Shown: one piece after another, positions 25,933-40,759 of the stretch
Layout of the letters: each line of letters opens with the position of its first letter
Numbering within the stretch: the first letter of the stretch is position 1
NCBI RefSeq assembly: GCF_901764995.1
Contig: NZ_CABFKI010000009.1
Location: forward strand, 33,726-97,725
Source: Actinobacillus porcinus
GTDB lineage: Bacteria; Pseudomonadota; Gammaproteobacteria; Enterobacterales; Pasteurellaceae
Reading direction: 5' to 3'
Length of the DNA stretch: 64,000 bases
Position numbers and translations under genes: made by a program
Notes under the pieces: model-generated
What the model saw: only the letters and a program-made list of their open reading frames with translations
The model's database searches: none
What the model was told of the DNA's origin: nothing

Positions 25933-26871
25933 TTAATTAATTTCTTTAAACTGAATCAAACTTTCCCCTGAAAAATCAGGTTGTTCGTCTTCTTCATCAA
26001 ATTTTAACGTGGTAGGCAATTCTTCTTTATCAAAGGCAATGTCCCCTACGATACCGTCTATTTGTTGACCATGCTTAATTCCTTGGAAATCAAATAATTT
26101 CGGGTCACATAAATGTGATGGCACCACATCTTGCATCGCCGCAAACATGGTTTCCAAACGGCCCGGGTATTGACGATCCCAAGTATTCAACATTTCTTTG
26201 ACCACTTGGCGTTGTAAATTGGGCTGTGAACCACAAAGATTGCAAGGGATAATCGGGAATTGTTTAGCGATAGCATATTTTTCAATATCTTTTTCTTTGC
26301 AATAAGCCAATGGGCGAATCACGATATGTTTGCCATCATCGCTCATCAATTTAGGTGGCATGGATTTCATTTTACCGCCATAGAACATATTCAAAAACAA
26401 GGTTGCCAACATATCGTCACGATGATGACCTAAAGCAATTTTCGTTGCGCCTAATTCCGTTGCAGTGCGATACAAAATCCCACGGCGTAAACGAGAGCAG
26501 AGTGAACAAGTGGTTTTCCCTTCCGGAATTTTTTCCTTCACGATGCCATAGGTGTTTTCTTCCACAATTTTGTATTCTACGCCAATGGATTGTAGATACT
26601 CAGGCAACACATGTTCAGGGAATCCGGGTTGTTTTTGGTCTAAATTTACCGCCACAATATCAAAATGAATGGGCGCGCTGAGTTTTAAATTCAGCAAAAT
26701 ATCCAACAATGTATAGCTGTCTTTTCCGCCCGAAAGACAAACCATCACTTTGTCACCCTCTTCAATCATATTGAAATCCGCAATGGCATTGCCTACGTTG
26801 CGGCGTAAACGTTTTTGTAATTTATTTAAGTTATAAATTTGCTTTTTTTCTTTTTCAGTTTGTTCGGTCAT
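25933..26871 (-). CDS. ttcA: tRNA 2-thiocytidine (position 32) synthetase TtcA
   Basis: The 312-residue protein has the PP-loop [13 protein letters not shown] (residues 45-57), the CSLC pair near 122 and CNLCGSQPN near 213. These are the iron-sulphur and ATP-pyrophosphatase signatures of TtcA. It thiolates C32 in some tRNAs. The acidic tail [13 protein letters not shown] is a lineage extension. Monocistronic. Confidence 0.96.
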   Translation of the reverse strand: MTEQTEKEKKQIYNLNKLQKRLRRNVGNAIADFNMIEEGDKVMVCLSGGKDSYTLLDILLNLKLSAPIHFDIVAVNLDQKQPGFPEHVLPEYLQSIGVEYKIVEENTYGIVKEKIPEGKTTCSLCSRLRRGILYRTATELGATKIALGHHRDDMLATLFLNMFYGGKMKSMPPKLMSDDGKHIVIRPLAYCKEKDIEKYAIAKQFPIIPCNLCGSQPNLQRQVVKEMLNTWDRQYPGRLETMFAAMQDVVPSHLCDPKLFDFQGIKHGQQIDGIVGDIAFDKEELPTTLKFDEEDEQPDFSGESLIQFKEIN

Positions 26872-26988
26872 AAAAATCTTCTTAATAGGTCAAGTTTGAG
26901 AGAAATGCTGCGTATAGTACGTTTTTCTTGCTAAAAAGCAATAAAAGTGCGGTGAAAAAATCAGAAATTTTCTGTAAAAAAATCAAGC

Positions 26989-27017
26989 TGTAAGATTAGC
27001 GTAAAATACTGTATAAT
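26989..27017 (+). promoter_or_regulatory. Putative mukFEB promoter -10 element
   Basis: TATAAT at 27012-27017 lies 33 bp before the mukF start. No good -35 match is seen at the expected position, so only the -10 hexamer supports it. Confidence 0.35.
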
Positions 27018-27049
27018 CGGCAAAATTTTTTGTGTCTTGAGAAAAATCA

Positions 27050-28384
27050 ATGTCCGAAACATCACAAACGATCCCTGAATTAGTTTCTTGGGCAAGAGAA
27101 CGTGAGTTTTCCTTAAATTTGAATACGGAACGTTTAGCCTTTTTGTTGGCAATCGCCCTTTTTAATAACGAACGCTTTGATGGCGAAATGCAAGAAAGCG
27201 ATTTGGTAGATATTTACCGCCAAGTGTCAAAAGAATTCGATTTATCGGACGCGGTGACAACGCGTGCCAATAACGCCATCAATGATTTAGTGAAACAACG
27301 TTTTCTTAATCGTTTTAGCAGTGAATTTACCGAAGGATTATCTATCTACCGCCTCACCCCATTGGGCGTAGGTGTCTCAGATTATTATATTCGTCAACGA
27401 GAATTTTCTGCATTGCGATTGTCTGTACAATTAGCCATTGTTGCCGATGAAATTCAACGTGCCGCAAAATCTGCGGAAGAAGGTCATCTCAAAAATGAAG
27501 ATGAATACTTTTGGCGTCGCAATGTGTTTGCACCACTGAAATATTCTGTTGCAGAAATTTTCGATAGCATTGATTTATCTCAACGCATTATGGATGAAAA
27601 TCAACAGAGTATTAAAGAAGAAATCGCCGAACTCCTAACTAAAGATTGGCAAGCGGCAATTGCGAGTTGTGAGCGTTTATTAGATGAAACATCAGGGAAT
27701 TTGCGCGAGTTACAGGATACCCTAAATGCTGCCGGCGATAAATTACAAGCTCAATTATTACGCATTCAAGACTGCGTTATTGAACATGATGAATTGTATT
27801 TTATTGACCAACTTATCATTGATTTGCAAGCGAAATTAGACCGTATTATTAGTTGGGGGCAACAGGCCATTGATTTATGGATTGGTTACGACCGCCATGT
27901 GCACAAATTTATTCGTACTGCCATTGATATGGATAAAAATCGGGTATTTAGCCAACGTTTACGCAATTCGATTCATCACTATTTTGATGCGCCTTGGTAT
28001 TTATGGACGGCACAAGCAGAACGTTTAATTGATTTACGAGATGAAGAATTAGCTTTACGCGATGAAGACGCGCTTGGTGAATTACCTGAAGAATTACAAT
28101 ATGAACAGCTTTCCGATTTACACGATCAAATTGTAGAAGCGATGCAAGCCTTGTTAATTAACCACCGTGAACATAATCAACCGATTGATTTAAGTTTGGT
28201 ACTCAAACAACAACTCGACAATTATCCGCTGTCACGTCATTTCGATGTGGCGCGTATTATTGTCGATCAAGCCGTTCGTTTGGGTATGGCAAGCGCAGAT
28301 TTATCAGGCGTTTATTCCCAATGGCACGAAATCAATGATTACGGTGCTGAAGTACAAGCCAATGTGATTGATGAATATAAATAG
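27050..28384 (+). CDS. mukF: Chromosome partition kleisin MukF
   Basis: The 444-residue kleisin has an N-terminal winged helix ([20 protein letters not shown]), a four-helix region around 180-300 and a C-terminal winged helix that contacts the MukB head ([24 protein letters not shown] segment near 395). Length matches E. coli MukF (440). First gene of mukF-mukE-mukB. The smtA gene that precedes mukF in E. coli is absent. Confidence 0.97.
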   Translation: MSETSQTIPELVSWAREREFSLNLNTERLAFLLAIALFNNERFDGEMQESDLVDIYRQVSKEFDLSDAVTTRANNAINDLVKQRFLNRFSSEFTEGLSIYRLTPLGVGVSDYYIRQREFSALRLSVQLAIVADEIQRAAKSAEEGHLKNEDEYFWRRNVFAPLKYSVAEIFDSIDLSQRIMDENQQSIKEEIAELLTKDWQAAIASCERLLDETSGNLRELQDTLNAAGDKLQAQLLRIQDCVIEHDELYFIDQLIIDLQAKLDRIISWGQQAIDLWIGYDRHVHKFIRTAIDMDKNRVFSQRLRNSIHHYFDAPWYLWTAQAERLIDLRDEELALRDEDALGELPEELQYEQLSDLHDQIVEAMQALLINHREHNQPIDLSLVLKQQLDNYPLSRHFDVARIIVDQAVRLGMASADLSGVYSQWHEINDYGAEVQANVIDEYK

Positions 28385-28418
28385 CTATCGAAATCGAATT
28401 TTATAAAGAGAAGAAAAA

Positions 28419-29156
28419 ATGAACGAAAATCTTCAAGACTTAATTTCAACAAAATTAGCGGCAGCCATTGCAAATCCTTTATTTCCTGCGGTAGATAGTC
28501 TGTTGCGTTCGGGGAGACATATTGGGCAGGAACATATTGATAATTATGCGTTTTTGGCTGATTTCCAAAATGAATTAGATGGTTTTTATCGCCGTTATAA
28601 TGTAGAGCTCATTCGCGCGCCTGAAGGCTTTTTCTATTTGCGTCCGAAAGCGACAACGTTGATTGCCCGTTCAGTGTTGAGTGAATTGGAAATGTTGGTA
28701 GGTAAGGTGTTGTGTTATTTATATCTTAGTCCGGAACGTTTAGCGCAACAGGGCATTTTTACCGTACAAGAAGTGTATGACGAGTTATTAAATTTGGCGG
28801 ATGAAGCAAAATTGTTGAAAGCTATTAATTTGCGTGCTAGCGGTTCGGATTTAGATAAACAGAAATTAGCAGAAAAAGTGCGTGCAGCCATTGGGCGTTT
28901 ACGCCGTTTAGGAATGTTGCATACAGTCGGTGAGCAAAATAGCGGTAAATTTACCATTTCTGAATCTGTGTTCCGTTTTGGGGCGGAAGTGCGTGGTGGT
29001 GAAGATTTACGTGAAGCGCAGTTGCGTTTAATTCGCGATGGGGAAGCCGCAACACCAGAATCCTTGACAGCGGAGAAAAACGCTTTGGACGAGGAAAGTG
29101 CGGTAGAAAATGAAGAAGATTTTGAAGATGATAATAATCAAGAAGGAGCGGAATAA
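28419..29156 (+). CDS. mukE: Chromosome partition protein MukE
   Basis: The 245-residue winged-helix (kite) subunit contains [20 protein letters not shown] and [12 protein letters not shown], hallmark MukE segments. The C-terminus is strongly acidic. It starts 34 bp after mukF with AAAGAGAAG upstream, and its stop overlaps the mukB start (TAATG). MukE bridges the MukF kleisin and regulates the MukB ATPase. Confidence 0.97.
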   Translation: MNENLQDLISTKLAAAIANPLFPAVDSLLRSGRHIGQEHIDNYAFLADFQNELDGFYRRYNVELIRAPEGFFYLRPKATTLIARSVLSELEMLVGKVLCYLYLSPERLAQQGIFTVQEVYDELLNLADEAKLLKAINLRASGSDLDKQKLAEKVRAAIGRLRRLGMLHTVGEQNSGKFTISESVFRFGAEVRGGEDLREAQLRLIRDGEAATPESLTAEKNALDEESAVENEEDFEDDNNQEGAE

Positions 29157-32100
29157 TGGCGGAGTTTGAATTAGAGCAAGATGTGCTTGAAGCGGAAGAA
29201 GTGATTGAGACCGCCGAAAGTGAAGATGAAACTCTCGATAATTTCACCGCGCTTTCGCCCTTTGCTACACCGGCCGGCGTTGCGCGGGGTAAATTCCGTT
29301 CTTTAACCTTAATTAACTGGAATGGTTTCTTTGCGCGTACCTTCGATTTAGACGAACTGGTGACCACTCTTTCAGGGGGGAATGGGGCAGGTAAATCCAC
29401 CACCATGGCAGGTTTTGTGACAGCTTTAATTCCTGATTTAACGCTGTTGCATTTCCGCAATACCACGGAAGCAGGCGCGAGTGGCGGTTCTCGCGATAAA
29501 GGTTTGCACGGTAAATTACGCCCTGGCGTTTGTTACGCGGTTTTAGATTGCGTGAATTCACGTCATCAGCGTGTGCTTGTGGGTGCACGTCTGCAACAGG
29601 TTGCGGGTCGTGATAAAAAAGTGGATATTAAAACCTTCAGCTTGCAAGGTATTGAATTATCCATTAATCCGACCGCTCTTTTCACGGAAGTCGTGAATGA
29701 ACGTCAAGCGAAAGTGTTAGGTTTAACGGAACTTAAAGACAAAATCGACGAACTTGGCGGACAATTCAAGCAATATCATTCCATTGCCGATTATCACGGT
29801 ATGATGTTTGATTTGGGCATCATTCCAAAACGTTTACGTTCATCTTCTGACCGTAGCAAATTCTATAAACTTATCGAAGCCTCCCTTTATGGTGGGATTT
29901 CAAGTGCGATTACAAAATCTTTGCGCGATTATTTATTGCCTGAGAATTTAGGCGTGCGCAAAGCCTTCCAAGATATGGAAAGCGCGTTGCGTGAAAACCG
30001 TATGACCCTTGAAGCCATTAAAATGACTCAATCGGATCGCGATTTATTCAAACATTTGATTACGGAAACCACAAACTATGTAGCGTCAGATTATATGCGT
30101 AACGCCAATGAGCGTCAGGGCAATATTGAAGCGGCGTTAACTTTCCGTAAAGAATGGTATCAAGCAAAATTCGAACAAGATTTATCCCAACATCGTTTGA
30201 TTGATTTAAGTCGAGAAGCGGCAGAATTAGCGGAAAATGAGAAAACGCTTGAAGTGGACCACCAAAGCGCGGCAGATCATTTAAATTTAGTTCTCAACGC
30301 TTTACGTCATCAAGAAAAAATCGAGCGTTATCAAGATGATGTCACCGAGTTAAATGAAAAACTCGAAGAACAAAAAATCGTGGTAGAAACAGCGAATGAA
30401 CAGCTTGAAGAAAGCCAAGCGCAATTTGAGCAACTTGAAACCGAAGTGGACCAAATTCGTAGCCAATTAGCGGACTACCAACAAGCACTTGATGCTCAAC
30501 AGACCCGTGCGTTGCAATATCAACAAGCGATTCAAGCCTTAGAAAAAGCGAAGACCTTGTGTGGCTTAGCCGATCTGGCGGTGAAAAATGTGGATGAATA
30601 TCACGAAGAATTTGCAGCACAAGCGGAAACTGTAACGGAACGTGTCCTTGAGCTTGAGCAAAAAATGGCGATTTCCGAAGCAGCGAAAACCCAATTTGAT
30701 AAAGCCTATCAATTGGTTTGTAAAATTGCCGGCGAAGTGCCTCGTTCAGCGGCATGGGAAAGTGCAAAAGAATTATTGCGCGAATATCCAACACAAAAAG
30801 TACAAGCCGCTCAAACGCCACAATTGCGCGCGAAATTACACGAATTAGAGCAGCGTTATGCACAACAACAAAGTGCGGTTAAATTATTAAATGATTTTAA
30901 TCAACGCGCGAATACCAGCCTTGAAACCGCCGATGAGTTGGAAGAATGCTATAATGAGCAAGAAGCTTTATTAGATGACTTAAATGCGGAACTTTCCGAG
31001 CAAGTGGAAAATCGCTCCACTTTACGTCAAAAACGCGAGCAGTTGAATGCGGCTTACAATGAAAATGCAGCCAAAGCTCCAGCTTGGTTAACGGCTCAAG
31101 CCGCGTTAGAACGTTTAGAAGAACAATCCGGCGAGCGTTTTGAAGATAGCCAAGATGTGATGAATTTCATGCAAGGGCAAGTGACTAAAGAGCGCGAATT
31201 GACCATTCAACGCGATAAATTGGAACAAAAACGCCAACAATTAGATGAACAAATTACGCGTTTAAGTCAACCGGATGGTTCAGAAGATGCGCGTTTGAAT
31301 ATGTTAGCGGAACGCTTTGGTGGCGTGTTGCTGTCAGAGCTTTATGATGATGTACCGATTGAAGATGCACCATATTTCTCCGCACTTTATGGACCGGCAC
31401 GTCATGCGATTGTGGTACGTGATATTCAAGCGGTAAAAGAGCAACTCACGACCTTAGAGGATTGTCCTGATGATTTATATTTAATCGAGGGGGATCCTTC
31501 TGAGTTTGATGATAGCGTATTGTCAGCACAAGAGCTTGAACACGGTGTGGTTGTTCAGGTTTCAGAACGCGAAGTTCGTTATTCAAAATTCCCTGAAATT
31601 CCATTATTTGGCCGTGCAGCACGTGAAAAACATTTAGCTGAACTGGAAATTCAACGTGATGAAGTCGCGGAAAACTATGCGCAAGTAGCATTTGACGTAC
31701 AAAAATGCCAGCGTATCCATAGTCAATTCAGTCAGTTTATTAGCTTGCATTTGGCGTTAGCATTTTTACCTAACCCTGAAGAATTGATGCGCGAAATCAA
31801 TGTGGAACGTAATGAAATTGACCGTGAATTGACCGCACTTTCTACTACAGAACAACAATTACGCATTAAATTAGACAACGCCAAAGAGCATATGCAGTTG
31901 TTAAATAAACTCATTCCACAATTAGCGATCATTGCCGATGACAGTTTGCTTGATCGTATTGAAGAATGTCGTGAACAATTAGATGTTGCGGAACAAGATG
32001 AAATCTTTATTCGTCAACATGGCAACAGCTTGGCGCAGTTAGAACCGATTGCCAATACCTTGCAAAGCGACCCTGAGAATTATGAACGCTTAAAAGATGA

Positions 32101-33685
32101 TTTAGCGCAAGCGATTGAACAGCAAAAACAAGTGCAACAAAAAGTGTTTGCGTTGGCAGATGTGGTTCAACGTAAAAACCATTTTAGTTATGAAGATGAT
32201 GTGCAAACGGAAAGCAATGGTTTAAATGAGCAATTACGTTCGCGCTTAGAACAGGTTCAAGCCAAACGCGATGCGCAACGCGAACAAGTGCGTCAAAAAC
32301 AAGCGCAATTTGCCCAGTACAATCAGGTGTTTATTCAATTGCAAAGTTCGCAAGTGAGCAAAAATCAGTTGTTACAAGAATTAATTACTGAAGTTTCTGA
32401 GCTTGGTGTTCGTGCAGACGCCGGGGCGGAAGAGCGCGCGCGCGTACGTAAAGATGAGTTGTATCAACAGCTTTCTACCGGCCGTCAACGCCGTTCTTAT
32501 GTGGAAAAACAATTAACCCTAATTGAAAGCGAAGCGGAAAATTTAAGTCGCCGTATTCGTAAAGCGGAACGTGATTATAAACAACAGCGTGAGCTTGTGG
32601 TGGCGGCAAAAGTCAGTTGGTGTGTAGTGTTGCGTTTATCTCGCCATTCCGATGTGGAAAAACGCTTAAATCGCCGTGAATTGGCTTATTTGTCTGCGGA
32701 TGAATTGCGTTCCATGTCGGATAAAGCGTTGGGGGCGTTGCGTCAAGCGGTGGCGGACAATGAATATTTGCGTGACGCATTGCGCTTGTCGGAAGATAGC
32801 CGTAAACCTGAAAATAAAGTGCGGTTCTTTATCGCGGTGTATCAACATTTGCGCGAGCGTATTCGCCAAGACATCATTAAAACCGATGACCCAATTGATG
32901 CTATCGAGCAAATGGAAATTGAGTTAAATCGACTCACGGATGAATTAACCAACCGTGAGCAAAAATTGGCGATTAGCTCAGAGTCTGTGGCGAATATTAT
33001 GCGTAAAACCATTCAACGTGAGCAAAATCGTATTCGTATGCTCAACCAAGGGTTACAAAATATCGCCTTTGGTCAGGTGAAATCCGTGCGTTTAGTGGTG
33101 AATATTCGTGATACCCACGCCATGTTATTAGACGCGCTTTCAGGCACGCAAGAAGATTATCAGGATTTATTTAATGATAATCGTATGACCTTCTCTGAGG
33201 CGATGGCGAAACTCTATCAACGCTTAAATCCGCATATTGATATGGGACAACGTACGGCGCAAACCATTGGGGAAGAATTGCTGGATTACCGTAATTATCT
33301 CGATCTTGAAGTGGAAGTGTACCGTGGTGCAGATGGCTGGTTACGAGCAGAAAGTGGCGCGTTATCAACGGGTGAAGCGATTGGTACAGGGATGTCAATC
33401 TTGCTTATGGTGGTTCAAAGCTGGGAAGAAGAAAGCCGCCGTTTACGCGGTAAAGACATTTTACCGTGCCGCTTATTATTCTTAGACGAAGCAGCGCGTT
33501 TAGACGGTAAATCTATCAGCACCTTATTTGAATTGTGCGAACGTTTAGATATGCAGTTGCTCATCGCCGCCCCTGAAAACATCAGCCCGGAAAAAGGCAC
33601 AACCTATAAACTGGTGCGTAAAATTTCAGGCAACCAAGAACATGTACATGTAGTTGGTTTACGTGGATTTGGGGCAACGGAGTAG
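29156..33685 (+). CDS. mukB: SMC-like chromosome condensin subunit MukB
   Basis: This 1509-residue SMC-like ATPase has Walker [12 protein letters not shown] (residues 73-83), two long coiled coils (about 330-660 and 840-1190) around a hinge, signature [15 protein letters not shown] (about 1400) and Walker [12 protein letters not shown]. An acidic extension of about 40 residues precedes the [14 protein letters not shown] region where E. coli MukB essentially begins. Its 3' end and terminator are duplicated downstream. Confidence 0.98.
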   Translation: MAEFELEQDVLEAEEVIETAESEDETLDNFTALSPFATPAGVARGKFRSLTLINWNGFFARTFDLDELVTTLSGGNGAGKSTTMAGFVTALIPDLTLLHFRNTTEAGASGGSRDKGLHGKLRPGVCYAVLDCVNSRHQRVLVGARLQQVAGRDKKVDIKTFSLQGIELSINPTALFTEVVNERQAKVLGLTELKDKIDELGGQFKQYHSIADYHGMMFDLGIIPKRLRSSSDRSKFYKLIEASLYGGISSAITKSLRDYLLPENLGVRKAFQDMESALRENRMTLEAIKMTQSDRDLFKHLITETTNYVASDYMRNANERQGNIEAALTFRKEWYQAKFEQDLSQHRLIDLSREAAELAENEKTLEVDHQSAADHLNLVLNALRHQEKIERYQDDVTELNEKLEEQKIVVETANEQLEESQAQFEQLETEVDQIRSQLADYQQALDAQQTRALQYQQAIQALEKAKTLCGLADLAVKNVDEYHEEFAAQAETVTERVLELEQKMAISEAAKTQFDKAYQLVCKIAGEVPRSAAWESAKELLREYPTQKVQAAQTPQLRAKLHELEQRYAQQQSAVKLLNDFNQRANTSLETADELEECYNEQEALLDDLNAELSEQVENRSTLRQKREQLNAAYNENAAKAPAWLTAQAALERLEEQSGERFEDSQDVMNFMQGQVTKERELTIQRDKLEQKRQQLDEQITRLSQPDGSEDARLNMLAERFGGVLLSELYDDVPIEDAPYFSALYGPARHAIVVRDIQAVKEQLTTLEDCPDDLYLIEGDPSEFDDSVLSAQELEHGVVVQVSEREVRYSKFPEIPLFGRAAREKHLAELEIQRDEVAENYAQVAFDVQKCQRIHSQFSQFISLHLALAFLPNPEELMREINVERNEIDRELTALSTTEQQLRIKLDNAKEHMQLLNKLIPQLAIIADDSLLDRIEECREQLDVAEQDEIFIRQHGNSLAQLEPIANTLQSDPENYERLKDDLAQAIEQQKQVQQKVFALADVVQRKNHFSYEDDVQTESNGLNEQLRSRLEQVQAKRDAQREQVRQKQAQFAQYNQVFIQLQSSQVSKNQLLQELITEVSELGVRADAGAEERARVRKDELYQQLSTGRQRRSYVEKQLTLIESEAENLSRRIRKAERDYKQQRELVVAAKVSWCVVLRLSRHSDVEKRLNRRELAYLSADELRSMSDKALGALRQAVADNEYLRDALRLSEDSRKPENKVRFFIAVYQHLRERIRQDIIKTDDPIDAIEQMEIELNRLTDELTNREQKLAISSESVANIMRKTIQREQNRIRMLNQGLQNIAFGQVKSVRLVVNIRDTHAMLLDALSGTQEDYQDLFNDNRMTFSEAMAKLYQRLNPHIDMGQRTAQTIGEELLDYRNYLDLEVEVYRGADGWLRAESGALSTGEAIGTGMSILLMVVQSWEEESRRLRGKDILPCRLLFLDEAARLDGKSISTLFELCERLDMQLLIAAPENISPEKGTTYKLVRKISGNQEHVHVVGLRGFGATE

Positions 33686-33780
33686 TCTGTTCAAAAGAAT
33701 TAAGTGATAAGTGCGGTCAAAACGTGAATGATTTTGACCGCACTTTTTTGTGTACGAAAACCTTTGTCTAAAATTTGAAC
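33653..33780 (+). repeat. Direct repeat copy 1: mukB 3' end plus terminator
   Basis: The last codons of mukB and its downstream terminator match 34333-34459. The 75 bp at 33679-33753 are identical to 34358-34432; the flanks are diverged. Confidence 0.9.
33709..33749 (+). terminator. mukB terminator (uptake-signal pair)
   Basis: AAGTGCGGTCAAAA (33709-33722) pairs with TTTTGACCGCACTT (33732-33745), followed by TTTT. It stops mukFEB transcription and is duplicated at 34388-34428. Confidence 0.85.
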
Positions 33781-33870
33781 TTATCCATTTGTAAATAAAT
33801 CCCCTATTGATTTGTTTACAAATAAGGGTATTATTTGAGCATATATTTAGTAATTTTTAGAGATATTATC

Positions 33871-34050
33871 ATGTTATTCAAAGAAAAAGGTTATGACGAG
33901 TTTTTGACTCAACAAATACAACAAGGAAAAAAGGAATTAGCCACAGGGCAGGGTATTCCATTTGAACAAGTCAAAGCTCAAATTCACCAAACTATTGAGA
34001 AATCAGCAAAAAATCTGATTGAACAGGAGATTCAATTTGCTCATCGCTAA
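33871..34050 (+). CDS. Antitoxin of a RelE/ParE-type module
   Basis: The ATG at 33871 gives 59 residues (MLFKEKGYDEFLTQQIQQGK and so on). An upstream in-frame start adds 12 hydrophobic residues with no ribosome site. The Q-Q-G-K-x-x-x-A-x-G-x-G-I-P-x-x-x-V pattern is common in short antitoxins next to RelE/ParE toxins. The toxin ORF overlaps its end. The family is not precisely assigned. Confidence 0.7.
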   Translation: MLFKEKGYDEFLTQQIQQGKKELATGQGIPFEQVKAQIHQTIEKSAKNLIEQEIQFAHR

Positions 34051-34330
34051 ATCTGAACAATTTTCCCCCTTAGCATTAAATAATCTTAATGAAATTATTG
34101 AAAATGTTATTGCATTTACAGGATATGAATTAAGTGGAATTAAATTAAGCGAAGCAATTTTCAATAAAATTGAATCAATTTCATATCTACCGTCTGCGAT
34201 TGGGCGAAAACGTGATGATAATACTCGGGAAGCTTTTGTTAGAGGCTATAGAATTGTTTATGAAGAAAAAGAAGATTGCATTTGGATAATTACTATTATT
34301 CACTCAAGCCGTTTATATCCTAGATCATAA
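34037..34330 (+). CDS. RelE/ParE-superfamily toxin
   Basis: The start is taken as TTG 34037, six bases after AGGAGA and overlapping the antitoxin by 14 bp, giving 97 residues. LALNNLNEIIENVIAFTG, then AIFNKIESISYLPSAIGRKR and FVRGYRIVYEEKEDCIWI follow the RelE/ParE fold, with the C-terminal HSSRLYP box. Target (ribosome-bound mRNA or gyrase) cannot be told. The pair is bracketed by duplicated mukB terminator DNA. Confidence 0.78.
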   Translation: MLIAKSEQFSPLALNNLNEIIENVIAFTGYELSGIKLSEAIFNKIESISYLPSAIGRKRDDNTREAFVRGYRIVYEEKEDCIWIITIIHSSRLYPRS

Positions 34331-34332
34331 AA

Positions 34333-34459
34333 GTTGGTTTGTGTGGGGTGGGGCAATGGAGTAGTCTGTTCAAAAGAATTAAGTGATAAGTGCGGTCAAA
34401 ACGTGAATGATTTTGACCGCACTTTTTTGTGTGTAGTAACCTTCGTTTAAAATTTGAAC
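34333..34459 (+). repeat. Direct repeat copy 2 of the mukB 3' end and terminator
   Basis: It begins with the sequence of the last ten or so mukB codons, now with a 1-bp deletion and substitutions, and includes an intact terminator hairpin (34388-34424, T-run to 34428). It lies between the two toxin-antitoxin modules and would end the RelE-like transcript. Confidence 0.88.
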
Positions 34460-34512
34460 TCGTCAGGGGTTGTGATATACTTTGATCTATACTTTTAGAT
34501 AGGAGAGTAAAT

Positions 34513-34761
34513 ATGCAAACTGCAAAGTTATTTACCAATGGACGAAGCCAAGCCGTACGCTTGCCTGCCGCATTTCGTTTTAATGTTGATGAAGTTTATA
34601 TTCGTCAAGATCCTGAAACAGGTGATGTTATTTTATCCCGTAAACCTGCGGATTGGGCGAGTTTTTTTAATGCAGCCCAAAATCTCGAGTTAGGGGAATT
34701 TGAAATTGTACGTGATAAGACCGAACATCAACGCGATCCTTTTGAGGGTTGGAAAGAATGA
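34513..34761 (+). CDS. vapB: VapB antitoxin, AbrB-type
   Basis: The 82-residue protein starts with the swapped-hairpin AbrB motif (AKLFTNGRSQAVRLPAAFRF, residues 4-23) followed by a C-terminal toxin-binding tail. AGGAG precedes the ATG. Its stop overlaps the vapC start (ATGA). AT-rich DNA at 34472-34500 contains possible operator half-sites GATATAC and CTATAC. It resembles the VapB proteins of Haemophilus. Confidence 0.9.
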   Translation: MQTAKLFTNGRSQAVRLPAAFRFNVDEVYIRQDPETGDVILSRKPADWASFFNAAQNLELGEFEIVRDKTEHQRDPFEGWKE

Positions 34762-35156
34762 AGTTTTATATGTTAGATACCAATATGGTCAGTCATATCA
34801 TCCGTCAAAATCCTAAAGCCATCACACGTTTATTAAATATCCCTATTCACACATTATGCATTTCAGCGATTACAGAAGCAGAATTGTATTATGGTTTGGC
34901 GAAACGTCCTGAAGCAGTCAAGCTTAAAAAACTGATTGATGAGTTTTTATTACGTGTCGATGTGATGCCTTTTGATAGTTCAGTGGCTAAAATTTATGGT
35001 GAATTCAAAACACAGGCAGAAAGCCTTGGTAAAAATTTAGCTCCGTTAGATATGCAAATTGCGGCTCATGCCTTTAGCCTTAATGCTATTTTAGTCACCA
35101 ATGATCAAGCTTTTAAGCAAATTCCTAATCTGCAAATTGAAGATTGGTTAGCATGA
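34758..35156 (+). CDS. vapC: VapC PIN-domain RNase toxin
   Basis: The start at 34758 overlaps the vapB stop, giving 132 residues; an earlier in-frame start is disfavoured. PIN acidic residues are visible in MLDTNMVSH (about residues 5-13), ITEAELYYG (about 39-47), LAPLDMQIAAHA (about 95-106) and LVTNDQAF. VapC toxins cleave initiator tRNA or rRNA. With vapB it forms an apparently intact module. Confidence 0.92.
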   Translation: MKFYMLDTNMVSHIIRQNPKAITRLLNIPIHTLCISAITEAELYYGLAKRPEAVKLKKLIDEFLLRVDVMPFDSSVAKIYGEFKTQAESLGKNLAPLDMQIAAHAFSLNAILVTNDQAFKQIPNLQIEDWLA

Positions 35157-35183
35157 TTAAAAAAGGGCGCACCATGCGCCCTT
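35157..35183 (-). terminator. lacZ terminator
   Basis: AAGGGCGCA (35163-35171) pairs with TGCGCCCTT (35175-35183). The minus strand then has a T-run. It lies 20 bp past the lacZ stop and right after vapC, so it mainly ends lacYZ. Confidence 0.8.
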
Positions 35184-35205
35184 ATTACGATCATTCACAT
35201 CACAT

Positions 35206-39526
<4,321 letters not shown>

Positions 39527-39562
39527 AGGAACTCCTATAAATAGCTGTAAATTTTGCTGAAT

Positions 39563-39684
39563 GTTAACGTTATCATTTATAAATGACAATAAATTTTTGC
39601 GGAAAATGTGAGTTAGATCACATTTTTTAACGTTAACATTTTGCATTTTTGATAGAGATCACAAATTTTAAAGTTAACGTTAAC
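39563..39684. promoter_or_regulatory. Three LacI-family operators in the lacY-lacI intergenic region
   Basis: GTTAACGTTA (39563-39572), TTAACGTTAAC (39627-39637) and the perfect palindrome GTTAACGTTAAC (39673-39684) share the central CG typical of LacI/GalR operators. Centre spacings are 63 and 47 bp. Three sites suggest looping and joint control of lacYZ and the regulator gene. Confidence 0.75.
39607..39622. promoter_or_regulatory. CRP-binding site for lacYZ
   Basis: TGTGAGTTAGATCACA has both half-sites TGTGA and TCACA at the canonical 6-bp spacing. It lies about 80 bp upstream of lacY and abuts the middle operator, implying cAMP-CRP activation. Confidence 0.8.
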
Positions 39685-39754
39685 TACAAAGAGAAAAAAA
39701 GGTAAGATATAGCCATTAAAAATCCGTAAAAGCGCGGTTAAATTGGGAGTCGTT

Positions 39755-40759
39755 ATGACATCATTAAAAGATGTAGCAAAATTGGCCGGGGTTTCTTTAA
39801 TGACCGTATCTCGTGCCTTAAATAACCCTGAAAAATTATCGAAATCCACCTATGATGTGGTAAAAAAAGCGATTGATGAGTTGGGGTACGTGCCAAATTT
39901 TGCCGCACAAAATATTCGTGGGGTAGCCGGAAAAACGATTGGTGTGCTGTCTCTTGGCACCGCAACCACACCATTTTCGGTTGAAATCTTACTGGCTATC
40001 GAAAAAACGGTGCGGAAATATGGTTGGCATTCCTATGTAATTAATACTTTTGAGAATGATGAAGCAGAGCTTGAGCAAGCGGTAGAGCAGCTAATATCCC
40101 ATCGCCCTAATGCCATTATTATTGCGCGAAATGGGTTGAAAAAGGTCAAAGTTCCTGCAAAATTGCGACAATATCCCATTGTATTGGCAAATTGTGTGAC
40201 AGATGATGTTGAGGTTGCCAGTTATATTCCTGATGATTTCCATGGGCAGCAAGCCATAGGGGAGTTGTTGGTCAAAAAAGGCTATAAAAAAGCCTTGTTT
40301 TTACATATTCCGCGTAACTATATTGCCACAAAAGCCCGTAAAGAGGGATTTGAACAAGCGTTTTTTGCTAAGCAAACTGACCAAAGTGCGGTGAAAATCG
40401 ATCATTTTTTTATGGAAGATGATGGTGAAGATTATTTTACCGGCGCAAAACCGCTCATTGATTTGCTACAACGTCACAAAAAATTAGATTATGATGTGAT
40501 TGTTTGTGGAAACGACCGAATTGCTTTTGTGGCGTATCAATTATTATTGCAGCAGGGATATCGTATTCCTGAAGATATCGCGGTAACGGGCTACGACAAT
40601 ATGGTCGGTATAACGCATTTATTTTTACCTTCATTAACCACCGTACAATTACCACATTATGAAATGGGGGAACAAGCGGCATTACATTTAATTGAAGAAC
40701 GAAATTCAACTGAAACAGTTTTAATTCATTGTCCGGTGATTATCGGTCAATCTTGTTAA
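39755..40759 (+). CDS. LacI/GalR-family transcriptional repressor
   Basis: The start at 39755 (334 residues) follows GGGAG. The N-terminal helix-turn-helix SLKDVAKLAGVSLMTVSRAL (3-22) and hinge region are standard. The periplasmic-binding-protein-like effector domain runs from about residue 60 and includes VTGYDNMVG near 280. Divergent position and shared palindromes indicate it represses lacYZ. Its effector is probably lactose or allolactose. It belongs to the same superfamily as E. coli LacI but need not be orthologous. Confidence 0.92.
   Translation: MTSLKDVAKLAGVSLMTVSRALNNPEKLSKSTYDVVKKAIDELGYVPNFAAQNIRGVAGKTIGVLSLGTATTPFSVEILLAIEKTVRKYGWHSYVINTFENDEAELEQAVEQLISHRPNAIIIARNGLKKVKVPAKLRQYPIVLANCVTDDVEVASYIPDDFHGQQAIGELLVKKGYKKALFLHIPRNYIATKARKEGFEQAFFAKQTDQSAVKIDHFFMEDDGEDYFTGAKPLIDLLQRHKKLDYDVIVCGNDRIAFVAYQLLLQQGYRIPEDIAVTGYDNMVGITHLFLPSLTTVQLPHYEMGEQAALHLIEERNSTETVLIHCPVIIGQSC

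Noticed and set aside
30342..30863. Minus-strand 173-residue ORF inside mukB
   Set aside because: Shadow of the coiled-coil coding region; no start signals or family motifs.
39527..39646. Upstream start of LacY
   Set aside because: It would translate through operators and the CRP site; the start at 39526 has its own GGAG.
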